Origin: Campylorhamphus procurvoides
Lineage: Eukaryota; Chordata; Aves; Passeriformes; Dendrocolaptidae
DNA length: 64,000 bases
Assembly: GCA_013396655.1 (NCBI GenBank)
Contig: WBMV01005969.1
Location: forward strand, 219,534 to 283,533
Direction: 5' to 3'
Within the stretch, counting starts at the first letter, position 1, and every line of letters begins with the position of its first letter. Position numbers and translations under genes: made by a program. The notes beneath the pieces were generated by a model that had not been told where the DNA came from, made no database searches, and saw nothing but the letters and a program-made list of their open reading frames with translations. This document shows positions 26,201 to 38,200 of this stretch, one piece after another.

Positions 26201-29200
26201 CCGAGACAGACAGGAGTTCAGTTAAGCCAAACTCTGGTTAAAGCCAAAGGCTTCATCAGAAACTCTGGCCTAAATAGTAGCAGTGAGTCTTAAAGGCTCC
26301 TTAGACAGAGACACCTCCTAAAGTGCTTCGAGTATAGTCATCAGATCTGAACTGTATTTGTACTTTCTGTATTTTTTTTGTTTGTTTATCCAGCTCTTCT
26401 CTTTTAGAATGAAGAAGAGGTCAGGAGAATGTAGGAAGCCAGATATCGGGTATACACATGCTGGACACAGTCCTAGAAAAGTCTGTGAAATCAGAAGTAG
26501 GTCTCCACCACTCCAGCTCACTATAAACCTGTCTCTAAGTCAGATCACTTAATCTTTTGGGACTTAATCTATTTTTGGGACTTCAGTAAAGAAGCGAAGA
26601 AAGATGGATCCAAATTACAATTATGTGACCTTTGAAAGGCTTGGAAAATGTGAGTGCTTATTTGTTTGTCTTGGGGTTGGTGGTTGGGTGTAGGAGAACA
26701 CTGTCTCAAAGGCTTCCAGAACAACCACGATGAACAGTTTATCAATACCACAAACGGACAATTACCTCAGAACTCACAAATTCATGTTTTATCCCTTTGA
26801 ATTTGTATGCTGTATTGTGATTGGTTGCGGTTACCCAGTTACCGTTTTCCCATTGGCTGTATATTCCTTATTTCCCATTGGCTGGCTGGTGATGCAATCC
26901 CAGCATCATCATGTGAGGCTGGCCACGCCCCATCTATTCCCCTCCTTCCCTGTAAGCCCTTCCCCTCTTGCCGCGATCCGCCCCCGAACTCCTCCCACTT
27001 TCCAAGCTCCTCCCTGACCCTATATAAGTCCCATGCTCCCATGAATAAACAGTTCTAGCCTCATCCCACCATCGCTGGGACCGTCTCCTTTCTTCCCCTC
27101 CCTCCGGCACGCGGCAGTTGGGAGGCTGTTTTTTGGTTTTTAGGGTTTTTTTGTTTGTTTGTTTTTGTTTGTTTGGGTTTTTTCTTCATTTTTTGACTAA
27201 ATGAATGGTCTTATTAAAGACCAATACAACCTTCCCAGTGATTTCAATGTTGCCAGAACTCTACTCTCCACACACATCTCTCCCTGACTGGGGAACCTCA
27301 AATAGGGTTTCCTAATTGCTAGTAAAAACAGTAATGGCCTCTTGCTCAGCCTGTGAGAATAAGAAAAGAAAGCAACAAGCAGAACCAGGTTTACAGGCAC
27401 ATTAGGTACTGAATGATGCAGATTGCCACTGAATTTAAACCCCTTTGAATTACTTTGTCACTTCTGTAAATCCTACCATGCACATACGTACCTCTACATT
27501 TGCCTTGGTAAGATTAACCCCCCCAGCCGCTGCCCTTATTCTGCATTCACAACTAAATTTGACTTAATAATGCCTTTCCTCAAGACCTGAATTACCCAAA
27601 AGATAGCTGCATTGCCATGCTCTTGGCTCTGAATTATTTGGCAGCAGAGATGACTGCAGCTATGTATGTGAGAGCAAAGCTGAGCTGAAAGCACTCAGAA
27701 ATGGCTATGGAGCATAAAATCTAATGATGGCCCAGCCCCCTTTTCACTCAAAAGCAATCATATCCCCATGCTCAGGAACTTGCAAACAGTTGAAAATATT
27801 CTCCTTTACTTGACTGCACAGCTGAGCAATTGCACACTGTATGGGAAAACACTTCTAAACACTTGCATTACAGGCTGGAATGGGAGCAAGCTCCTGGATC
27901 GAGATGCAGAGCTCTGAGGAGCCGCCACTCTGTTGTCAATAACAAGTGCCATGCCAGGAATAACATCACATTTATGCCAGGCTCAGAATCACAGGCTAAG
28001 GTTTTTGAAAGAGTGATGGTTGAATATTATGTCAGCATTTCAGAGCTCTCAGCCCTAAGTTTAGATGGCCATGCAGCCCTCTGCATTGTGTATTTTAAAA
28101 CTAAATCAAATCTCCCTTAGATAAAGTATGACAAAAGGAAATAAAAGGAAATGTAATATGATTAAAACAGCACAATCTTTGTTTCAAGTGTTGTGAAACC
28201 CAGCTGTCCTCAAGGCTTAAATGCGCAAATATTCATTAGAAAGACTTCCTTAGAACTGTCAGTGATCAGTGTCTCTGACATTCAGGCCAAGAATCTGGTT
28301 TTCAGTTTAAATCCAGGCTTGGATTAAGTCACTGAGTTTGCTGAGGCTTGAAAGGTTATTGAATCATTGCTGCCTTAAAATACACTGCACTGCATGCCTT
28401 GTGGCATAGTTACTTCACCATACTTACTTGATGCCGCAGCTACCACAGATGCGTATGCTGGGTGGACACTGCTGGAACCTAAAAATAGGAGACCATAATT
28501 TTCAGGTACCAAAGCAAAACCTACAATGTTAATGAATACTAATAAATGGAGAAGAAAAGATTAGGGAAAATCAGGCATGCAAAAAATCATATGAGAATTC
28601 CTTCACAGTGTTTTTATCTTTAAAATTCAAAAGCTGTTACAAAAAAATACATCACAACTTTCATCTATTGAAAGTTATCACAAAATTAATTCTAAAATGA
28701 GTCTTGACCCATCTATTGAACTCTCAGTTGAGACATGTGAATCAAAGAATTATTTGTTGACTTCTATACCTGAAAATTATCACAGCATTTGGGGATGGAC
28801 AGCTTAATACCACACGAATTAGTTTATATGCCAATACGTTATAAGTAAAGACTAGGCATAAATTTTACTAGGCATAAATGAAGTCTCATCTCAGAAAATC
28901 CACATGTTTGTATTTATGTGAGATGCACTCAATTTGTATGTGTCTCAAAGGCACAACTCTAACTCCAGCCTATCTGCTGGAATTAAATATTTTTCCAATC
29001 CTAATATTTTGACATTGAATTACTGAATTCATGATCCACTAAGTTGTGATATATCCAGCTGTATGTCTGGTTCCTCAAATTGTAGGAGGGCTGTCATTTG
29101 GGAGGAAAGCAATGCAAACATCCTTGTTACTGACCCATATCTCTGACCCTATGCAGTCCAGGTCTAGTCTTTGCTGCGGCTGCTGTGGTTCTGGTTGCTG

Positions 29201-32200
29201 GAGGTGTTGTGGTTGGCTGTGGCGCTGTGGTGGAAGGATCTGTCGTTGTGGTCGTTGGTGTCGGGGTTGTGGTGGCCACTTGTGTGGCTGGTGTTGGCAC
29301 TGGAGATGTCTGATACTCTTTGCGGACTGCATCCCCTGTAGGAACATTGACGTGATCACTGCAGGTGGATGTCTGACACCTGACAACAGCACTCAGTGTT
29401 TAAAAGCAACCCAGCAACTGGCATTCTCCTCAGGCTGCACACAAACATCCTCCTCTGTGGAGCCATTAGTGCCCTTTCATTGCTGTGCGGTGCTTGGGAG
29501 CACCACAGGTGCCTGTGTGACACTCCTACACTGCTCTCAGAGGGTGCTGACAACAAGCTGTTGTGGTCTTAATGTCCCCCCTACACTTTTCTGCTTTGGC
29601 CAGGAACTCTTATCCACCTAACAGATGTCTCAGACCTATGAAATGGTTCAACCGGCCAGTTGCAGTTTCTGTTTTGCCATTATCTTTTCTCAGTGTAATT
29701 AAGCACTTAGAAAGCCCATATCAATGAAAATCAAATGGCATCTGGTAGTAAAAGATGGCCAATATGAGTCATAGACCAGAATAAAATATGCATTGCAGCA
29801 CTGAAATGTTTTTGGTAGAAAGACAACTTTCAGAAAATGATCATTTGAGTAGCAGGTCAGAGACAGAGAGGGAGTGTTAGGGCTTTGGCTGAGGGGAGTG
29901 GGGGAGACCACCTAGGAGGTGCTAATCTCATCTAACTTTGACTCATCTCACAGTTGCTACTACTTTTAAAATGTATCATCTGTTGTGAGAACAGCGATAA
30001 TTCTAGTTGCAAAATTTGCATCCTAAATATCCTTATAAAAAATTGTCAGCTTGCTTAAGTTCTTTCAAGTAATTGTCCCAAAAAAGATCCTTCACAGTTA
30101 TCTTCTCCATCTATCCACAAAAGTTTGCCCAAAAATATATTCCATGTTACTCTCAGTCTTGTTCCTCTCCTTCCTGCCTGTAGCCCTGGGGATGGCCTGA
30201 CATGCTGTCTATACTGAAAAGGAATGGTGTGCACTCTGTTCACTGCTGCATAACACAAGCTTGTATTTTATTGCTATTTCTGGATATTCTCCTTCTGGAA
30301 GGCCTCATCATGAAACTGTCTGGTGGAGTAATTGCCACCCAATGCTAGGCAGTGAAAAACTCAGATCTCAGGCAGTTTTAATGGGATAATGCTGAAAGAG
30401 GGCTCAGAAGAAAAACAAAACAGCTCAGCTGAAAAAAATCAGTATGAATGGCTCTTTTTGGGCTGAACAGTGCTCTGCTCCATGAAGCTGTGTTAAAAGA
30501 AAGAAGACAGAGGGCACAGTGAGTCTCCCCTGTGATCTGGTGCTGCTGGAGTGGGGAATGTCCACATCAGCCAGTTTTATACACCGGCCTCTGAGCAGAA
30601 AGGAAGCTGGGAGCTAACAGTATTAGCAGAAAACCCAAGGAAGCAGCATAGTAAGAGCAGAAGAAAGCTGTTGCCTTGGTGCATGTTGGCATGGATCCTT
30701 TAACACAGGAGGAGAGCTCTTGAGGGCTAGCTGTTACCAGTGTTGCTGTGGGCAGGGTGCCCATCTATCTCACAGTACCTTCAAAGGGTTTGCAGGGCAT
30801 GTGCCCTGCATAGGAGATTGCCAAGAGCCACAATGCAAGCTTTTGAAGTTCACAACACCTGAACTCACTCAAAGCACAGGCAGAAATTAAATTCTGAATG
30901 TGTCCTCTTCTCTGAATTGACAAATGTCCTTCAAGTGCCATTGCAGGCACTCACATAATGGGGTTGATTTGGTGAGAGAGGGACTGAAGAGAGGAGTTTG
31001 GATGTGGGAGGTAAAGCTGTATGCACAGTCAGTGTCAAACTGCTTCCTATAAGTGTCTGCAGGCAGATTAGGCTGGGATGGATACTGCAGAAGAGCACCA
31101 AGATCCCCAACCCTTACCTTGTTCTGATGCTTTTTCTGATGTGTTTGTGGCATCCACACTCTTCATACCTTTTAGGTCTTGCTCTGGCTTTTTAGGCTCT
31201 GAAGCAAAATTGAGCACATCAGAAAAGGTAGCTCTGGAAGAAAATAATTTTAAGTCTCCTATTTAGAGATTATCAGTCCCCAGAGGAAAGCAACCCATCA
31301 CATGCCATTAGGTAGGTCAGTCACTCTAATCAGAGCTTTATCACCTAAGTGTGAAAAAGTGATGACTGGGTGCCTCTAGAGAGTAGCCACGCCAAATCTT
31401 TGGTGCCAAATTTAGGCATTTTTACTGTTCAAAATCTCCTGCCAGTGCCAATAGCGTTTCTGAAGTGAGCAATAAATATGGGGGTTTGCCAGTAATAATT
31501 CACTACTGATAAGGTTAATGCATCATGCTGATTTTTTCCTCTGAATAGCAGCAAGTCCTGAGAATCAGGGTCATGGTGTGTTTAGGGTGTTTGGGGAACA
31601 CCAGCAAACATACAATATTTCAGTCCCTAATTCATGTTCAGATGTATTTCTTTCTTGCCTGACATTTTGAGATTGTTATGTGGCCAGATCCTGAATCTGA
31701 ATACCATGGACTGGCTTAGAAGGAAAGGGAAGATGTGTTTTGTTTTTTATTTGTTTGTTTTGGGTTTTTTTGGTGTTTTTTTTCCTAAGACCCCAAATCA
31801 TCAATGTACTTGGAACAGTTATTACAGTTTATTTACTTCTACCTTGCAAAATAGTCTGCTCCATGAAGCTGTGCTAAAAGAAGACACCTTTTCTGCTTTT
31901 ATGTCTGACTGAGTACTGGAAGATTTTGATCTGCCTTTTTTTATTTCTCTAGCTCTTTTCACAGCACGGAACTATACGAGAATTAACTCCAGCATTAATA
32001 TTTTCCTAAAAATTTGTACTATTTTTTTTAAACAACATCTTTCAATTGTTTTTACCAGCTGTGAAGAGTTACAGTTTTGGGAAGGTTTTTCTTGCCATGC
32101 CCAGCATTTGAGAAGAGCTGTAACCACCAGCAGCATTTAAAGAAATGTCAGGCATTATGAATCTCTGGTGTCCCTGGAGTGGGGACCAAAATTGCACCTC

Positions 32201-35200
32201 TGACAGCTAATCAGGTGTGAAGCAGGATTTTTTGCTAATCTGACAGCTAGTGAGTGTAATACTCAAAGGACTGCCTTTACCTCCTACAGATAATGGATTT
32301 AAGTATCAAAGTGAACAGTGTGGTCTCTGTAATATAAATTAGAAGAAAAAAGTAGCTTTTTTAATAAAAAATAAGTGGGATATCCTCTAGCACAAGATGG
32401 CCCTGGCACCATATTACAAAGATTTTTATCTTAAAAAGAAGCTGTTTCTAACAGAGAACAGCTGAGATGGCTGGACCAAGGTGGCAAGTCTAAGGAGTGC
32501 TAACAGGGTCAAGTGGGTCTTGGGGAGGGATGGATTGTGACCATCAGATTTCTTTGCTACCTGTGGGACATGGCTGGGCAAGGGCAGGCAATGATATCCT
32601 CTGGCACTGGGTTTGCTGTAAAAGTTGTTTGCTTCTTTTTAGTAATCCTGGGTTTTCTCTGTGTGAATGCAGTCTTTGTTGCTAGGATCCTAGCGTTTTC
32701 ATTCACACTGTTTGATTCAAGAACAAAGTCTTGTGTCTTTGATTTGCTGCAGGAACAGGCTTCTGATATTTTGTTTGTGTGACTGCAGTGACTTGATGAT
32801 GCCCCCCATTTCCAAACTGATTCTCATATTACGTGGGGTTTAGCACTGGTGCAAGAAATCATTGCTTACAGCCTGCTGAGCTCAATCCTGGCTGACATTC
32901 ATAAATGAGTTGGTAGCAGGACTGGAAGGGATACTAAGCAAGTTTGCAGATGACACAAAACTGGGAGGAGCTGTTGGCTACTTCAAAGGCAGGAAGGCCC
33001 TGCAAGGGGACCTCGACAAGTTAGAGGGCTGAGTAATCATCAACCATATGAAGTTCAACAAGAGGAAGTGCTGGATTCTGCACCTGGGATGGGGCAATGC
33101 CAGATGTATGTACAGACTGGGGAATAAGATGCTGGAAAGCAGTGCCATGGAGAGGGACCTGGGGGTCCTGATCGATGGCAAGCTGAATCTGAGTCGCAGT
33201 GCCCTGTTAGCCAGGAGGGCCAACCATGTCCTGGAGGGCATCAGGCAAAGCATCGCCAGCCTGTCGAGGGAGGGGATTGTCCTGCTCTGCTCTGCACTGG
33301 GGCAGCCTCCCCTTGAATACTGGATGCAGTTTTGGGCACTGCAATATAAGGAAGATATCAAGCTATTAGAGAGTGTCCAAAGGAGGGCACAAAGATGGTG
33401 AAGGGCCTTGAGAGGAAGCCGTGTGAGGAGTGGCTGAGGTCACTTGGTCTGTTCATCCTGGAGAAGAGGAGACTGAGGGGAGACCTCACTGCAGTTACAA
33501 CTTCCTTGTGAGGGGAAGAGGAGGGGCAGGCACTGATCTCTTCTTTGTGATGACCAGGGACAGGACCTGAGGGAATGGCCTGAAGTTGTGTCAGGGGAGG
33601 TGTAGGTTGGATATTAGAAAAAGGGTCTTCCCCCAGAGGATGGTTGGGCACTGGAACAGACTGTCCAGGGAAGTGGTCATGACACCAGTCCTGACAAAAT
33701 TGCATGGTACTCTCAGGCACATGGTGTGACTCTTGGGGATAGTCCTGTGCAGGGTCAGAAGCTGGACTCAATAATCCTTGTGGATCCCTTCCAGCTCAAC
33801 ATATTCTATGTTTCTGTGATTGCTTATGGTCTCCTCTGAGACCTTTGGGCTAGTATTTCAAGTGTGGCTACATTTGGGAATGATTATAATAACAATATTA
33901 GTAAACTTTTATCAGAAAAGCCAAGATTTTTAAGGTATTGCCTCCCTTCTAGCAGTGTATAATATTTGGGTCAATTAATTTCTGTATACCTGGTCAAGAT
34001 ACAAATAAATCTATACCTACATGATTGTAAATGCAAAGGTATTATAAATTAGAGGCATGAAATTGAGTGATGCCTATTCAGTCTGAACAACTACAGCTTT
34101 TAGATTTGAAGAGCATTGAAACTGGTGAAAGGTCTAGAGCACAAGTTTTATGAGAAACAGTTGAGGGAATTGAGGTGCTTTAGCCTGAAGAAAAGGAGGT
34201 TCAGAGGGTACTTAATGGCTCTCTACAACTACTTGAAAGGAGGTTGTAGTGAAATGGCAGGGAAATGACCTTAGGTTGCTCCAAGGAAGGTTTAGATTTG
34301 ACATAAGAAAGAATTTCCGCATGGAAAATGTTGTCAAGCATTGGTACAGGCTGTCCATGGTAGCAATGGAGTCACCACCCCTGGAAATATTTGAAAGATG
34401 TGTAGATGTGGCACTTAAGGACATGGTTATTGATGGACTTGGCAGTGCTGGGTTAATGTTTGGACTTGATAATCTCAGAGGTCTTTTCAAGAGCTCTATA
34501 CTCTGCTTCCAAGAACCAAACAATAATGTACAGGAGAAGAGCAGGTGTCCAAGTAACCTCTGTGTGGTCTTTGATGAATGCACCCACTGACAGGCATTTG
34601 GATTCATGGAGAAGATACAGCACATTTCATTTTACTACAGCTCACAGTGGATGTGCCCAGGAAGGCTCAGGCTCAGCAGTCAGCAAAAGGGCTGTGTTAG
34701 GGAAGTGTGTAATAGTTTGGGACATGGATTTTGGTTTTGTTCACACCCCCAAGGGAGAGTGTGAACCTTACACAGTTGTTACAGGAAGCACAAACAAGTG
34801 TCATTTCAGTGACAGAGGCAATCCACGTGCTGTTGAATGTCAGCTACCAATCAGTATGAGACTTTGAAAACAACTAAATTATTTAAACTGACTTGAATCT
34901 TAGAGTAGGATGCTGACTAAAATGATTCCTTAGTTAAGCTGCTGTGCGTTGCCATCTGTGTCATTAGTATTATATTATTATTTAATGTTATACTTTCAGC
35001 ACTGAATATCCCAAGAGTTACCACGAATAACACTAGGAGAAAGCCAACATCTATAACCTCAAATGCTTTCACACAACCAGTACATCATATTCAGGAGCAG
35101 ATCTAAGGCAAGGGGGAAACTTGAAAATAGAAGTCTGTGAAACATGGTATGACCAAAAAATAGAAATTGTCTGAGATGATTTCCATATGCTTAACATAAA

Positions 35201-38200
35201 AAATACCATGAGTGATTTGGATGAGATATTAATGGTTGCATGAACTTCTGACTCTGAATAACTGTATCTTTGTATTACACAACTGAGAAGCTATAACAGA
35301 TAGTTGTGAATGGATGTAAGGGAAAGTAGGTCACAATTACTTGCCTGATTTAACAGCTGTACTTTTTGAAGAAGAATATTCAAGAGTTGATGGATATGTC
35401 ACACCTTTTCTTGGCTTGCCCTCTACAAAAAACGTATTAGAAGGCATCACAAAATATTCTAAGATTTCTTGCAATAAAATTCTGATCTAACATAGGTGTT
35501 CAGAATTAGACCCCTCTTCTTTATTGACAAACTCGTTTTCATGAAGATTCATTTCATCTGATGGCAGACTCAATACCATACAACTAAAAATACCAATGCC
35601 TAAACCCAGCATCATAGAAAAAAAGAGTTGGAAAGCATGAAAACACAGTCCTGAGGAGGATTTGAAGAGGTCAGTTAGTTCATTCCTCTGCTCTCAAACA
35701 GTATTAAACACAAGGGGATCATTTTTGAAGGACATCTGTATAACTTCTACTTAAACCCACAGCTTCCCTAGATGGCCTTTTCCCATGCCTGACTATGCAG
35801 TTGACTTAATGTTTGATGTGGGATTCATTTCAGCACGCACACAGCATTCTTCTCTGACCTCACTTCTGTGAGATGCCATTTCTGGCAACAGCCTTTTGCA
35901 GTAATAACAGTGAGAGAAGGCTGTGCTTGTGTATGGGAACATATGGTACCTATATTTAGATCTAAAATGAGGGTCCTGTCTTAAAACAATGAGGTATGTT
36001 TCCCAGTTAAGCTTTAAACCACAAATCTTTTTAGTGCAACAGCAGATGATGTCTCTGTGGGTACATGTGCCTAAGCAATTCCATCTCTTGGGACAGTTTT
36101 TATATTCACATATATCACTGATTAAAAAGTGTTGCAGAGAAGCCTAGTGTGGGGAAGACTGCTTTGGCCTCTAGCAGTTGGTGGAAGTAGGTCCTCTGGA
36201 CCCTCATGATTGTCTCTACAAGATACTGTGCTTTGTCATGTCTGGACCACCTCAGGTGAGAACTACCTCCACCTCCTGCAAAACCTGTCATGAAGATCTC
36301 TCCTTTATTCCCTTGGTGGATTCTTTAAGGAGGTGTATATATGGTACTGCAAGCATGTCAGTTATCATCCTTGGTGATTAATCCAGAGGTCAACAGCTCT
36401 GAATGGAATTAACACCCACAGACTGAGCCCCTCAAGGGAATGGGGGACTGTTTCCCCCAGGAAGGTACACAAAGAAAGGTATATGCCAGAGGAACTATGA
36501 GCAGGGTTGTCCATGGAGCTGGATAGTCATTGTCCTTTGTCACTTTTCATGTTTGTATCTCCTTGTTTTACTCCTCTAATGAGGCAGTGATGTAAGAAAC
36601 TATTACATTTTTCATTTGCAGTGGTATAAAGTGAGAACAGCTCCACTAAAGTCCACACTGATCCACCAAATTAGCATGCAAGGACAGCCTAGAAAGAGCT
36701 TCCTTCTAGTCCTCTGGGCTTCTCTCACAGAGGCTGGTCTAAGTGAATGGCTGCAGATTTTCACATCTACTTCCCTCCAAGTTAAAACTGGGAGCAGGAG
36801 CCAAGCAAGACTAGGGAGCTCTTCTGCCAATTTGGTAGAAAGACAGAAAAGTTATGGGATCACAGATGATTGCAGAATTCTTTTCTTTATCCCCAGCAGA
36901 GGGAGGGTTGTCAGGTATGAGCAGCTGACTCCATAGTTGCATAATAATAATGGAATATTTCTGTGCTAATCTGATTTTTAATGCAAACCTGAAGCCCACC
37001 AGCTAGTGTGGGGAGCCTGGCTGCTGCTGGATTCTGGTATTTTTGATCCACAACAATTTGTATTCCACATGTGATCAAGAGGTAGGTCTGAAGCCTGATC
37101 TGAAAGTGGACCTGCTCCCTGGAGCAATGGTAATATGCCTTTTTCACTATTAGGAAAAAGTTACATCTAGGTTGGAGTTTGCTTAACGTAGTTAAACATG
37201 TGTTTACATGTAGGCTGAAAACATCAGCTTTGGCCATTGAGATACTAGCTATGTTGTGGTGGCTACTCACCCTCTTGCACTTACTTATGACTAGCAAACC
37301 CAGAAGTTTAGGACTTTATTTTCTTAACCCACTAGCTGCAAAATGACCATTAAACTGAAAGGAGCCATTCAAGTGAGCGCCAAGGCATTCCAGGGCTTGA
37401 AAGTGAATACCAAGGCTTTGCGTACCTCCTGATGTGCTGGCTCCTTTAATCCCAGAGGACAGACCGCCTTCTCCACTTCCCCTAAATTATGCCACTTCCT
37501 TGCCTGGATCCCTGAAGATTTCCTCTTTTTTGCAGATGTTCATTCACAATTTGAGCTGAACAAACTTGATGACAATATCCTAACTAGGAATAAACTGTTG
37601 GCACATTTCCAGGGTACAATATTGCATACAGGTCTGATTTGCTGAAAAGGATTTCAGCTGGAGAATAGGGGACTCAGTTCAAGCTCTAAAGCTGCCCTGA
37701 AATTAATGCCTCAGGTGACTTAGTATTTTTATTTGGCAATACTTTATATAGATCTCTTTTTATGACTCATAATTGTAAAAAAAACAACCCAAATTCATCC
37801 CTTTCTGAGAATATTTGTATGCATTCAGACTCAGGCTGCTGAGATGAATAGCACAGCCTTTCTGGGTCTTCTAAATGTCTCTATAATTCTAAATTTCCCA
37901 CATTTTCAGTGAGAGTCTTTTTCCTACTCATATATGAAATATGATATAACATTGTTATATCATATGTTAGATTTACATTTGAGCTAGTGTATAAACTAAC
38001 AGTTCCATGGACATCAGTGAGAGCACTCCGTATGCATAAAATTAAGTGCATGAAGGACAAATCTCATCATGCCTACACATATCCAGATTTCTCATCATCT
38101 CCTTTTACATGTGCTTGTAACTTTCTCTTGTATCTTCTTTTACAGTGTCTCATTAATTAAGAATAAAGATTTATTACCATAAATCAAAATGTTTCTACAG

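Larger units (their letters stand above)
24072..28427 (-). other. VIT: VIT intron 8, host of the solo LTR
   Basis: GT-AG intron of about 4.36 kb in phase 1. It holds the solo LTR at 26689-27116 and a T/G-rich low-complexity run just after it. The remainder is unremarkable. A perfect 10 bp palindrome TTGTTAACAA lies near 24763-24775. Confidence 0.85.
31199..35344 (-). other. VIT: VIT intron 5 (GC-AG), with two CR1 insertions
   Basis: About 4.15 kb in phase 1, beginning GCAAGT and ending CTTCAG. It contains a T-rich tract at 31736-31790, one copy of the short direct repeat, and two CR1 pieces (32885-33821 and 34110-34500). Confidence 0.88.

Noticed and set aside
29046..29621. 191-codon plus-strand open frame rich in Cys, Gly and Trp
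   Set aside because: It is the antisense shadow of the Thr/Pro-rich VIT exon 7. The unusual composition comes from reading ACA and ACC codons backwards.
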